A stretch of 36,044 bases of DNA from Enterococcus villorum (lineage in GTDB: Bacteria; Bacillota; Bacilli; Lactobacillales; Enterococcaceae): the NCBI RefSeq assembly GCF_007990225.1, contig NZ_BJWF01000026.1, forward strand, positions 1 to 36,044. The letters are read 5' to 3'. Position 1 is the first letter of the stretch, and each line of letters begins with the position of its first letter. Both the position numbers and the translations under genes were made by a program. A model generated the notes under the pieces. The model did not search any database and was not told where the DNA came from. It worked only from the letters and a program-made list of their open reading frames with translations. This document shows, in pieces, positions 1 through 8,347 of the stretch.

Positions 1-251
1 AAATGGGGTAGTTAGGAACTTGTTTTTCTCGTTAATTATTAGAAACAAATTCTGGGACTGAGGATGTCATTTTATGTTTCCTTATCCCTAATAAAATGAA
101 GGGAAAATAAACAAATATTAATTAAAAAGATTTTATAAATAACTATATTTATTGTTTTTTTCTATATATTTTATTACTTTCTATGTAAGAAAGGCTTTTT
201 TAACAATGTATATGAACTCAAAAAAAACATTAACTAATTTTAAAAAAAACA

Positions 252-280
252 TTGACAAAACACAAATGCGTATATAGAAT
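252..280 (+). promoter_or_regulatory. Promoter of the PTS operon
   Basis: TTGACA at 252-257 and TAGAAT at 275-280 are separated by exactly 17 bases, a near-consensus sigma-A promoter. Transcription should start near 287 and give a leader of about 165 bases before the antiterminator gene. The upstream stretch 1-251 is very AT-rich and I see no gene in it. Confidence 0.8.
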
Positions 281-293
281 GATATCGTTAACA
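279..293 (+). promoter_or_regulatory. Possible cre (CcpA operator)
   Basis: ATGATATCGTTAACA matches the catabolite-responsive element consensus WTGNAANCGNWNNCW at every defined position except one. It overlaps the end of the -10 box and the expected start site, where CcpA binding would repress. This fits a sugar PTS operon, but the call rests on one sequence match. Confidence 0.45.
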
Positions 294-305
294 AATATTC
301 TGTTT

Positions 306-331
306 CATGTGACTAGATCATACTAGGCATG
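306..331 (+). promoter_or_regulatory. RNA antiterminator (RAT) hairpin, GlcT type
   Basis: CATG (306-309), bulge TGA, CTAG (313-316), loop ATCATA, CTAG (323-326), bulged G, CATG (328-331) folds into a short hairpin with asymmetric internal bulges. This is the layout of RAT targets bound by BglG/GlcT antiterminators, and the 3' half CTAGGCATG resembles the ptsG RAT of Bacillus as I remember it. It overlaps the 5' arm of the terminator at 324-388, so the two hairpins are mutually exclusive, as the classical mechanism needs. Confidence 0.65.
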
Positions 332-388
332 GAAAGTCTCTGAAGGGAAGTTGTAGACTTTTTTTAGGGATTTTCATGCCTATTTTTT
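324..388 (+). terminator. Leader terminator of the PTS operon
   Basis: The arm at 324-335 (TAGGCATGGAAA) pairs with 371-382 (TTTTCATGCCTA), with inner pairing AAGTCT/AGACTT, and is followed by a T run at 383-388. It lies between promoter and first gene, so the operon is controlled by termination in the leader. A further short hairpin (GCCTAT...ATAGGC, about 378-394) follows. Confidence 0.7.
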
Positions 389-452
389 ATAGGCCAAGAT
401 CGTATGAGGCTAGAACCAAAGAAACAGAAAACTCTAGAGAAGGAATGCGCGT

Positions 453-1296
453 ATGAAAATCAAAAAGATTTTGAATCAAAATGCTGTATTGGTGGATGCA
501 AACGGGCAAGAGAAAGTAGCAATCGGAAAAGGAATTTGATAAAAAAAGAAATGATTTGATTTTTGAGCGAGAAATTGAACGAATTTTTGTTATGGAGCCA
601 GAAGGACAGCTAAAATTGCAAAATCTATTGAATCAGATCGATGCACGTTTTTTATTTGCAGCCGAACATATCATTGATTATGCAGAAACTGTTTTGATGG
701 AAAAACTGAATGAGCATTTATTGATTGGGTTATCCGATCACATTGCGTTTTCAGCAGAAAATATCAAAAATGGCATTGTTATTCGTAACAAGTTGTTGCG
801 AGAGATCGAGGTTTTGTACAGTGAAGAATTTAGTATTGCTCAATGGGCAGTAGAATACTTGACAAAAGAACTTGATGTACCTTATACGTATGACGAAGCG
901 GGCTATATCGCGATTCATATCCATAGCGCTCGCAGTGGTCAGACAAGTAATCATCGCAGTATTCGGGAAGTAACGATCATTTCAGATGTGATTCAGTTGA
1001 TTGAACGAGAATTAACAATTGATATGCATTCCGAAGCGATGGCACTTAATTATTCTCGACTTGCCAATCATTTACGGCTACTTTTGCAACGGACGAATGC
1101 CCAACAATATGCAGTTTTGGATACGGAAATCGTGCAAATGGTGAAACGGAAGTATCCGAAAAGCTATAAAATTGCAAAAGAAATACGTGTTTTACTGATC
1201 AAACAATATCAAATGTCTATCACAAGCGAAGAATTGGGTTACTTGGCCATCCATATTGAACGTTTGCGAGGGACGATTGAGCACCACGAAAACTAG
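453..1296 (+). pseudogene. BglG/LicT/GlcT-family antiterminator, frameshifted
   Basis: The family protein binds the RAT hairpin in nascent mRNA through an N-terminal CAT domain and is controlled by PTS phosphorylation of two PRD domains. From ATG 453 the CAT domain reads MKIKKILNQNAVLVDANGQE and on to GKGI, then hits TGA at 537-539. The rest (FDKKRNDLIFEREIERIF, then PRD1 and PRD2 with their conserved histidines) continues in another frame to 1296. The family normally has GKGIGF here. Restoring five bases between GGAATT and TTGAT rejoins the frames, and the lesion looks like a deletion between two ATT triplets. The joined protein would be about 281 residues, normal for the family. As written, the RNA-binding domain is cut after 28 codons. 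A TTG at 556 could only give PRDs without a CAT domain. Confidence 0.8.
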
Positions 1297-1307
1297 GGGG
1301 AACAAAA

Positions 1308-3296
1308 ATGAAAGCATATATGCAACGTATGGGGCGCTCATTGATGCTACCAGTCGCAGTTTTACCTGCTGCTTCTTTATTAGTAGGTATTGCAAACTGG
1401 ATCGTCGGAATGGGTGTAAGCAACGCTGGAACAACATTCTTAACAAATGCAGGGCTTGCAATTTTAAATCATTTGGCATTATTATTCGCTGTAGGACTAG
1501 CATTAGGAATGTCTAAAGACAAAGATGGATCAGCTGCACTTGCTGGTTTAGTCGCTTATTTAGTACCACAAACTGTTTTAGATCCAACATCTGTTCAAAG
1601 TTTATTAGGATTAAAAGATATAGCAGATGTTAACACTGCTTTTAATAGCATGGGCAACAATGTATTTGTCGGAATCATCGCAGGTTTAACTGCCGCAGCG
1701 ATGTACAATCGATTTAGTAATGTAAAATTACCAATGGCCTTGTCATTCTTTAGTGGGAAACGACTAGTGCCGATCATGTCTGCGCTAGGTATGTTAGTTA
1801 TTTCTGGTATTTTATTATTTATCTGGCCTAGTGTATATGACGTCCTTGTTTCATTTGGTAAAATGATTTCGGGCTTAGGTTTTGTGGGAGCTGGTTTGTA
1901 TGGATTCTTTAACCGTTTATTGATCCCAACAGGATTACACCATGCCTTGAACTCTGTGTTCTGGTTTGATGTTGCAGGAATCAATGATATCGGTAATTTC
2001 TTGGCTGGTCAACAAGCATTGGATAACGGAACGGCGATTATTGGACAAACTGGCATGTATCAAGCTGGTTTCTTCCCAGTGATGATGTTTGGGTTACCAG
2101 CTGGTGCCTTTGCTATTTATCAATGCGCACGTCCAGAAAAGAAAAAAGTCACTGCTTCATTGATGGTCGCAGCTGCTTTTGCTTCTTTCTTCACTGGAGT
2201 GACAGAACCACTTGAATTTTCATTCATGTTTGTTGCTTGGCCATTATATGTGATTCATGCTATCTTTACTGGATTATCATTAGCTGTCAGTGCATTCTTC
2301 CATTGGACAGCAGGTTTTGCCTTTAGTGCAGGATTTGTTGACTATTTCTTATCATTGAAAAATCCAGTAGCAAATCAGCCATTGATGCTAGTTGTTCAAG
2401 GCTTAGTGTTTGCAGCAATCTATTATTTTGGTTTCCGCTTTGCGATTCAAAAATTTAATTTGATGACACCAGGGCGCGAAGAAGGTACTGGTGAAGAAAC
2501 GCCAGATATCGCAACAAGCGACGATAAATTTGCTGCTTTGGCAAGTCAAATCTATGCGGCATTAGGTGGAGCAAGTAACGTTACAGCGATTGATAACTGT
2601 ACAACTCGTCTACGGTTACAAGTAAAAGATACTGGGGTTATTGATCAAGGGAAGATCAAAGCCACTGGTGTACCTGGTGTGAAAGTCATTGATGGAACAA
2701 ACATCCAAGTTATTGTAGGAACAGAAGTACAATTTGTGGCGGATGAAATGACAAAACTTCATGGTGGTGCTGCAGCTAAGTCAGCACAACCAAGTGTGAC
2801 AGCTGTAAAAACAGAAACAGTAGTAGAAGGTCCTGTAACACAAGACGTTTTTGCTGTAGCCAATGGACAGCTGATCCCAATTACAGAAGTTTCAGATGAT
2901 GTATTTGCTGAAAAAATGATGGGAGATGGCTATGCTGTCTTGCCAACAACTGGCGAAATCTTCTCACCAATCTCAGGAACGATTGTCAATATCTTCCCAA
3001 CGAAACATGCAGTAGGTATAAAAACAGATTCTGGTATCGAAGTTTTACTTCATATGGGAATCAATACAGTGGATTTAAAAGGTGAACCATTTACTTTATA
3101 TATTGAAGAAGGACAACGTGTAGGACGTGGACAGTTGATTGCTTTAGTGGATCTTGAAGCGCTTCAAGTTTCAGGAAAACAATCAGATATGGTCGTTGTC
3201 TTTACAAATGGAGATAAAGTACAACAATTAGAAATTCAAGCAAAACGTAATGTCAAAGCAAATGAACCGATTGGAAAAGTAACCAACAAAGGATAA
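1308..3296 (+). CDS. PTS EIICBA permease, N-acetylglucosamine/glucose family
   Basis: Membrane permease that imports and phosphorylates an amino sugar or glucose using phosphate from HPr. Domain order is EIIC (about 1-375, many membrane segments, with the LALLFAVGLALGMSKDKDG stretch typical of NagE), EIIB (about 405-480, phosphocysteine Cys431 in DNCTTRLRL) and EIIA (about 515-655, histidines His567 and His582, the latter in LLHMG). At 662 residues it is full length for a C-B-A fusion. A good Shine-Dalgarno AGGGGG precedes the ATG, 11 bases after the antiterminator stop. Expression should depend on the RAT/terminator leader, whose cognate antiterminator is broken here. The SKDKDG stretch favours GlcNAc (nagE), while the GlcT-type RAT would also fit glucose, so I leave the substrate open. 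Confidence 0.88.
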   Translation: MKAYMQRMGRSLMLPVAVLPAASLLVGIANWIVGMGVSNAGTTFLTNAGLAILNHLALLFAVGLALGMSKDKDGSAALAGLVAYLVPQTVLDPTSVQSLLGLKDIADVNTAFNSMGNNVFVGIIAGLTAAAMYNRFSNVKLPMALSFFSGKRLVPIMSALGMLVISGILLFIWPSVYDVLVSFGKMISGLGFVGAGLYGFFNRLLIPTGLHHALNSVFWFDVAGINDIGNFLAGQQALDNGTAIIGQTGMYQAGFFPVMMFGLPAGAFAIYQCARPEKKKVTASLMVAAAFASFFTGVTEPLEFSFMFVAWPLYVIHAIFTGLSLAVSAFFHWTAGFAFSAGFVDYFLSLKNPVANQPLMLVVQGLVFAAIYYFGFRFAIQKFNLMTPGREEGTGEETPDIATSDDKFAALASQIYAALGGASNVTAIDNCTTRLRLQVKDTGVIDQGKIKATGVPGVKVIDGTNIQVIVGTEVQFVADEMTKLHGGAAAKSAQPSVTAVKTETVVEGPVTQDVFAVANGQLIPITEVSDDVFAEKMMGDGYAVLPTTGEIFSPISGTIVNIFPTKHAVGIKTDSGIEVLLHMGINTVDLKGEPFTLYIEEGQRVGRGQLIALVDLEALQVSGKQSDMVVVFTNGDKVQQLEIQAKRNVKANEPIGKVTNKG

Positions 3297-3321
3297 GTGA
3301 TGAATCATTCGTAATCCTTAA

Positions 3322-3388
3322 GCCAAAAAAATAAATCGAGAATCGAAGGGATGTTTTAAAACCTTTGTTTCTTGGTTTATTTTTTTTA
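3322..3388. terminator. Bidirectional terminator after the PTS gene
   Basis: AAAAAAATAAA at 3325-3335 pairs with TTTATTTTTTT near 3376-3387, extended by AGAA/TTCT. The inverted repeat has an A run on one side and a T run on the other, so it can act on both strands. Confidence 0.65.
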
Positions 3389-3550
3389 AGATCTGTAAAA
3401 AAAACTGTCACTATAGCAATATTTTTATTGGATAGATGTACCTTAGAAAAAAATGTATGAAAGAAAATGTGGGATAAAAAGTAAAGACTACTTTCAACTC
3501 ATGAATAGTGAATAGCATTGATGGCGCTATTAATAAATAGAAGATACAAA

Positions 3551-3600
3551 TAGGAAACAAGAAAATTTTGATAACAGTCATCAAAATTTCTTGTTTCCTA
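3551..3600. repeat. Long near-perfect hairpin
   Basis: TAGGAAACAAGAAAATTTTGAT (from 3551) and ATCAAAATTTCTTGTTTCCTA (3580-3600) form a stem of 21 pairs with one bulged A and a 7-base loop. It lies downstream of the Mga-like gene on the minus strand. No clean T run follows on either strand, so it may be an inefficient terminator, an mRNA stabiliser or a repeat-family member. Confidence 0.6.
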
Positions 3601-3639
3601 GATATATGTAGATTATTTTTATCCATTAAAATGGGCGTT

Positions 3640-5215
3640 TTAACTGTTCATCTTTATTTTTTCTTTACTGATTTGTATAAAATTTTTTTGTAGTTTCTGA
3701 TAGTCATTTTCAGAGAGTGGTAACTGGATATAGATAATTTTACAAGTAATTCCTAAGTTTTCGAATACCTCTTTCGAAAGAATGAGGTCGCTAATGACGA
3801 TATCCGTTTGTTGATGGATCGTATCAGAGATATTCATTTGGGCATGCTGAGAAAATGATGAAAGTAATATATTTTTTAAACGAGCCGTGGAAAATTTAGA
3901 ATAAAGACTTATATTGATTACTGGTAATAAATCCAACGGCATTAAATGTTTATCAATCAATTGCGCATATTACTGGTAATAAATCCAACGGCATTAAATG
4001 TTTATCAATCAATTGCGCATATTGTTGGTAAATAAATTGTTTATGCTGAGCCACCCATTCATAATGAGGATTATTAAAAACAAATTTTTCTAATTGTTGA
4101 AAAACTAAATCAAGTTTTTCTTTTTCGAGCACGGAAAGTTCATCGGAATAACTCGCCCACATATCAATTTCTTCTAACTGTAACGTACCATATAAAAGAA
4201 CTCGGTAATGGATGTTACAAAGTTTTTGAAAAAGAATACTCTTATTTCCATTGAAGATACAGCAAAAACAATCGTGGATCTCAAAAATCATCTTAAGAAA
4301 ATGTTTTTCCTGTAAATCCGTGTCCAGTAAGAAAAATCGTGCTGGAAAATCGGTATCCGAAAAATCATTTAACGCTAAAATATTGCTAAAAAGTGCCCGA
4401 ATCTTTTGTGTTTTGTCTTTTTTTCCCAAATTAGGAACCAGTTGTTGCAATTGTTGTCCGAATTTTTGAGCCTGTACACTATATTTATGGGTATATGGAT
4501 TATATTGGGGCAATGTAAAGAAATCTTCTTCAAAATAAAGCTGTTTCTTCATTCGAACAATAGCAACAGCACAATAATAGTGAAGCAAACCCTTTTTTTC
4601 TACGCCACTTTTTTCTAAAATATCGTCTGGAACGAATTGCAATAGTTTGGTGATGTCACGGTAGGAAACAGTTTGGAAAATCCATTTATATGCACCGTAT
4701 GAATGTAAAAAAAAGAATGCATAGAACAAGCGGATGACAGATTCCTTGCCGTGTAAACTGATTTTTGTATGTGTTGTTTTGATTTCAAGTTGCCAAGGAT
4801 GTAATAATTTTTGTAATAAATGAATCTCTCTTCGAAGAGTGGATGGCGTAATAAACCAATTTGAACTAATTGATTTTACACTTAATAAAGAATCGGTCAT
4901 CATCCCTCGAATTAACTGAAATTTAAGTGAATCTTCTAAATAATAAAGTAATAAAAGATCAAGTTTAAAATCCAAATTAATCGTTAGAAAGTAGTTTTTC
5001 TCTGTAGAATCGAACTGAATGGCAAGTTGATCTTGGCAATTAAATTTGGTTAAATCTTCTTGAATAAGTTCAAGCGTATGATTGAGTGTGGTCAAACTGA
5101 TACCGAGCTTTTGAAGTAATTTTTTTTGATGGATTTGATGTTTCTCCGAATTGAAAATAATAGAGATAATACGAAATCGTTTTTGATAAGCTAAATCTAG
5201 GAATTCATTCATCAT
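3640..5215 (-). pseudogene. Mga-family transcriptional regulator, split by a 52-bp tandem duplication
   Basis: Mga/AtxA-like regulators have N-terminal winged-helix DNA-binding domains, central PRD-like domains sensitive to PTS phosphorylation and a C-terminal EIIB-like domain. The first frame starts at ATGATG (5215, behind GGAGGTG) and reads 420 residues, with helix-turn-helix segments at about 25-60 and 95-140. It ends in an out-of-frame CAID after LLPVI at the duplication. The remaining C-terminus (NISLYSKFSTARLKNILLSS onward, EIIB-like) continues in the second frame to 3640. Removing one repeat copy restores a 507-residue protein, the usual length for the family. The truncated product keeps the DNA-binding and PRD-like parts. 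The target genes are not evident from the window. Confidence 0.8.
3917..4020. repeat. Exact 52-bp tandem duplication inside the Mga-like gene
   Basis: Copy 1 is 3917-3968 and copy 2 is 3969-4020; they are identical and the identity runs three bases further. Since 52 is not a multiple of three, the duplication shifts the frame of the minus-strand gene. Loss of one copy by slippage or recombination would restore it. Confidence 0.95.
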
Positions 5216-5406
5216 TTATTAGGCACCTCCTTTTTTATAGAAGAAATATATTTTGTTCTATATACATTTTAATTTATTTGTAATAAAAATAACAACTAAT
5301 AATAAATGTTATAAAAAAATAATTACAATTTTAATGATAACAAACATAATGTATCAGAATAAAAAAGAGAAAATCAATATTCTACTGAAACACACAATGG
5401 AAAGAT

Positions 5407-5434
5407 AAAAAAACGGAGTAGGTCATCTACTCCG
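5407..5434 (-). terminator. Terminator of the glycosyltransferase gene
   Basis: CGGAGTAG (5414-5421) and CTACTCCG (5427-5434) form an 8-bp GC-rich stem with a 5-base loop. On the minus strand it is followed by seven T (5413-5407). It sits 15 bases past the stop of the gene ending at 5450. Confidence 0.85.
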
Positions 5435-5449
5435 AAAAAGTCCTAGCAA

Positions 5450-6388
5450 TTATTTCTTACGCAAGTCTTTTGTTTTTTCTGTTTCTCGAACAATATAAAC
5501 TGGCCGCTGTTTGGTTTCAAGGAAAATTTTTCCAATGTATTTACCGATGATTCCAAGGCATAGTAATTGAATTCCACCGATAAATAAAATGATCGATACC
5601 ATTGAAGGCCAACCAGCTGTAGGATCATCAAAGAATAAGGCACGTAAAATAATAAATAAAATAGCAATTCCTGAACCTACACACGAAAAAGCACCAACAA
5701 AAGAAGCAATCGTAAGTGGTGTATCTGAAAAGTTAACAATACCGTCAATTGAATAATTGAATAGTTTCCAAAAAGACCAAGAAGTTTCACCCGCTACACG
5801 TTCACGGTTTTCAAAGGAGATGTATTCTGTTTTAAATCCCACCCAACTAAATAAGCCTTTTGAAAAGCGATTATACTCTGTTAATTCTAAAACAGCATCC
5901 ACCATTTGACGGGTCATCAAGCGATAATCTCTTGCACCATCCACCATCTCTGTGTCACTAATTTTATTAATCAATTGGTAAAAACGTCTGGCAAAAAAAC
6001 TACGAAGAGCTGGTTCACCTTCTCTAGTCGAGCGACGTGTTCCAACACAATCAATATCAGTCGACAGTATTTTTTCGATCATTACCGGTAATAACTCTGG
6101 GGGGTCTTGGAGATCCACATCCATTACTGTAATAAGTTCGCCAGTAGAAGCTTTTAGACCAGCATAAAGCGCGGCTTCTTTTCCAAAGTTACGAGAAAAA
6201 GAAACAAACCGAACATAATCATAAGTGTCAGATAATTGTTTGATCGCTTGTAAAGTGTTGTCTGTTGAGCCATCATCGATAAATAAGTACTCAAACTCAT
6301 GTACTTCTTTGAATTTTTCTACTTCATTAAAGAAAAGTGGTACGGTTTTTTCTTCATTAAAGCATGGTACAACGATCGATATTTTCAT
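5450..6388 (-). CDS. GtrB/DPM1-like membrane glycosyltransferase (GT2)
   Basis: Family 2 glycosyltransferase that moves a sugar from a nucleotide donor to undecaprenyl phosphate on the inner membrane face, feeding glycosylation of cell-surface polymers. The N-terminal GT-A fold begins KISIVVPCFNEE; the DXD-type motif is in TVMDVDLQDPPEL (about residues 90-102). Two C-terminal hydrophobic segments (about 230-255 and 265-290) anchor it, as in GtrB/YfdH proteins. Length 312 is normal. The start ATG has AAAGGA upstream. It stands alone with its own terminator, with no flippase or acceptor-specific transferase beside it, so the final target (wall teichoic acid, lipoteichoic acid or rhamnopolymer) is not shown. 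Confidence 0.88.
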   Translation of the reverse strand: MKISIVVPCFNEEKTVPLFFNEVEKFKEVHEFEYLFIDDGSTDNTLQAIKQLSDTYDYVRFVSFSRNFGKEAALYAGLKASTGELITVMDVDLQDPPELLPVMIEKILSTDIDCVGTRRSTREGEPALRSFFARRFYQLINKISDTEMVDGARDYRLMTRQMVDAVLELTEYNRFSKGLFSWVGFKTEYISFENRERVAGETSWSFWKLFNYSIDGIVNFSDTPLTIASFVGAFSCVGSGIAILFIILRALFFDDPTAGWPSMVSIILFIGGIQLLCLGIIGKYIGKIFLETKQRPVYIVRETEKTKDLRKK

Positions 6389-6599
6389 AATACAAATCCT
6401 TTCAAATAAATGTTATTTGCTATGACATAGCCCTTTAAATAACGTTAGTATATTACTACTATTAGCAACTAGCAGTTTCATTTTATCACCTAATTGAAAA
6501 TTAATAAAATTTTAGTTTGTATTTTTAGTAAAAATAATAGAAGATAAACAAAATGATAAAAAGGGGGCAAGTCTAATTTCATTCGAATTAGACGCTGAA

Positions 6600-7070
6600 A
6601 TGAAAATCAATACACCTGTTGGATGTTTATGGTTAGATGCAGATCAAGTTGGATTGACGGCGATTTCTTTTGAACCTATTGATGAAAATAGTAGAGCAGA
6701 TCAGAAAATTTTGTCCGATGCAAAAATGCAGTTAAACGAATATTTTGCTGGACAACGCCAATCATTTACACTTCCTTTTTCTATTCAAAAAGGAACGTTG
6801 TTTCAAAAAAAAGTTTGGCAAGCACTTCAAGAAATTCCTTATGGACAAATGTGTACGTATAAAGAACTAGCAGAAGTTATTACTAATCCGAAAGCGGTAA
6901 GAGCGATTGGACAAGCAAACCGCATGAACCCACTTCCGATAGTGATTCCTTGTCATCGAGTGATCGGACAAAATGGACAATTAACTGGCTATATGGGCAA
7001 TTCAGGAGAGGGACTGGTGATTAAACGCAAACTCCTAGAATTAGAAGAAGCTTTACCAAAAATCAAATAA
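6600..7070 (+). CDS. ogt: Methylated-DNA--protein-cysteine methyltransferase (Ogt/MGMT)
   Basis: Suicide DNA-repair protein that takes the alkyl group from O6-alkylguanine onto its own cysteine. The C-terminal domain has the conserved helix-turn-helix region FQKKVWQALQEIPYGQ, the arginine finger in KAVRAIGQANRMNP and the active site IPCHRVIG (Cys118 counted from ATG 6600). The start is doubtful. The only ATG, at 6600, has no Shine-Dalgarno, whereas AAGGGGG at 6561-6567 sits 8 bases before an in-frame ATT at 6576. Starting there adds ISFELDAE, which would supply the first beta strand that Ogt proteins normally have. The gene stands alone and is followed by a terminator. Confidence 0.9.
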   Translation: MKINTPVGCLWLDADQVGLTAISFEPIDENSRADQKILSDAKMQLNEYFAGQRQSFTLPFSIQKGTLFQKKVWQALQEIPYGQMCTYKELAEVITNPKAVRAIGQANRMNPLPIVIPCHRVIGQNGQLTGYMGNSGEGLVIKRKLLELEEALPKIK

Positions 7071-7078
7071 AAAACAAA

Positions 7079-7123
7079 AACACCATGACAAAGTTCATTT
7101 ATCGTGGTGTTCTTGTCTTTTTA
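7079..7123. terminator. Terminator between ogt and the convergent yeiH-like gene
   Basis: AACACCATGA (7079-7088) pairs with TCGTGGTGTT (7102-7111), followed by CTTGTCTTTTT. On the minus strand the hairpin is followed by a T-rich stretch, so it can also end the gene that stops at 7149. Confidence 0.7.
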
Positions 7124-7148
7124 AGAGCCATTTGCTGAAAAAACAAGT

Positions 7149-8189
7149 TTACAAATGGATGAACCAAATCAAGAATAAAGCGACAATGGTTTGGAGTAAT
7201 CCAACAGATAAGCCGTAAGATAAGAAGCGAGGTCCTTCTTTCATGAATTTTGCAAAATCTAAGCGTAACCCAATTGCAGCTAAGGCAGTGATTTCAAACC
7301 AGTTACTGATAAAATGAGCACTAGCATCAACAACAGCAGGAAGCGTAAATAAACTATTGATCAAGCAGAAAACTAAAAAGCCTAATACATACCAAGGCAA
7401 AGGCAATTTTCTTTTCGAAGTAACGCCAGTCGAGTTGACTTTATGTGTGGGCTTCTTTTTTTGCATAAATTTTTCAAATAAATAGACCACTACTACCAAC
7501 ATCATGATTCTTAAAATTTTGAATAACATGGCGAACTGAACAACCGAAGCATCTAGCAAGCTAGCACCAGCCACTACTTGTCCAACAGATTGAAGTGTGC
7601 CACCTAAAAGTGCACTTTTTTCAATTAAATTTTCTCCATATAAATGTAATCCAAGAAAAGGCAAGGATAACATCATGACTGTACCTAATAAATTAACTAA
7701 TGTAATGATTTGGCCTTTTTCTTCTTCTTTTGCATTTATAACAGGAGCAATTGAAGCAATGGCAGAAGAACCACAAACGGCATTCCCTCCAGCCATCATT
7801 AATGAGGCGGTATCACTGAATAGTAATTTTTTGCCGATCCAATAAGCGCCCAAAATCGTCACACTCATTTGGATCAATACAAAGACAATTCCTTTGATCC
7901 CAATTTGAGCAATTGTTTGTGCGGTGACTGTTGCCCCTAATAAAAAAACAGAACATTCCAATAATTTGCTTTCAGCAAATTTTGTGCCACTACCTAGAGA
8001 AGGCTGTTTGAAAAAGGTATTTCCAAGTAAAATGCCTAATAAAATCGCAAGAGTTGCGGCTCCAAGCTGAGGTAAGAATAGAGCGAGCCCCTTGCTTATT
8101 ATGGCTACTAAAAAAGCTAGCAGCAAGCCAGGCAAAATTTTACGTATCTCCTTTTTTTCGATGAAATGGAGAAATTGTTTGAAGTTCAT
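7149..8189 (-). CDS. YeiH-family (UPF0324) putative sulfate/anion exporter
   Basis: Integral membrane protein of 346 residues with about ten hydrophobic segments. It carries the family hallmarks [18 protein letters not shown], the glycine-rich [19 protein letters not shown] (about residues 132-150) and [15 protein letters not shown]. The family is classed as putative sulfate exporters; the substrate has rarely been tested. The start ATG at 8189 has AAAGGAA upstream. Its own promoter (8252-8280) and a perfect inverted repeat in the short 5' leader suggest separate regulation from the TDT gene behind it. In enterobacteria yeiH is adjacent to the LysR regulator yeiE, and here a LysR gene lies nearby, divergent from the TDT gene. 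Confidence 0.88.
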   Translation of the reverse strand: MNFKQFLHFIEKKEIRKILPGLLLAFLVAIISKGLALFLPQLGAATLAILLGILLGNTFFKQPSLGSGTKFAESKLLECSVFLLGATVTAQTIAQIGIKGIVFVLIQMSVTILGAYWIGKKLLFSDTASLMMAGGNAVCGSSAIASIAPVINAKEEEKGQIITLVNLLGTVMMLSLPFLGLHLYGENLIEKSALLGGTLQSVGQVVAGASLLDASVVQFAMLFKILRIMMLVVVVYLFEKFMQKKKPTHKVNSTGVTSKRKLPLPWYVLGFLVFCLINSLFTLPAVVDASAHFISNWFEITALAAIGLRLDFAKFMKEGPRFLSYGLSVGLLQTIVALFLIWFIHL

Positions 8190-8214
8190 AGAATAAAGTT
8201 CCTTTCATGATCGA

Positions 8215-8236
8215 TGTTCAAGCAAATGCTTGAACA
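8215..8236. promoter_or_regulatory. Perfect inverted repeat in the yeiH-like leader
   Basis: TGTTCAAGCA, AA, TGCTTGAACA is a perfect 10-bp palindrome with a 2-base centre. It sits about 10 bases past the predicted minus-strand start point and 26 bases before the start codon, which fits a repressor operator or an RNA hairpin. Confidence 0.6.
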
Positions 8237-8251
8237 AATAATTCCTTGATA

Positions 8252-8280
8252 ATAGTAGCATTGTTCCATTTTTTTGACAA
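8252..8280 (-). promoter_or_regulatory. Promoter of the yeiH-like gene
   Basis: On the minus strand TTGTCA (8280-8275) is followed after 17 bases by TACTAT (8257-8252), a good sigma-A match. Confidence 0.65.
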
Positions 8281-8299
8281 AATATAAAAATGCAAAAAT

Positions 8300-8335
8300 T
8301 CTTCTGCCTTTTTTAAATTTAAAAAAGGCAGAAGA
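8300..8335. terminator. Perfect 36-base palindromic terminator after the TDT gene
   Basis: CTTCTGCCTTTTTTAAA (8301-8317) is followed directly by its exact reverse complement (8318-8334), with one more T-A pair outside. The GC-rich foot and inner A/T runs make it a terminator on both strands. It ends the minus-strand gene at 8348 and separates it from the yeiH-like promoter. Confidence 0.75.
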
Positions 8336-8347
8336 GAAGTGGCTTGA

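Noticed and set aside
1308-3296. Beta-glucoside PTS permease controlled by LicT
   Set aside because: Domain order is C-B-A with NagE-type SKDKDG sequence, while beta-glucoside permeases are usually B-C-A, and the RAT is of the GlcT type.
3411-3626. 71-residue frame on the minus strand downstream of the Mga-like gene
   Set aside because: It runs through the long hairpin at 3551-3600, has no ribosome site and shows no protein-like features beyond AT-driven hydrophobic residues.
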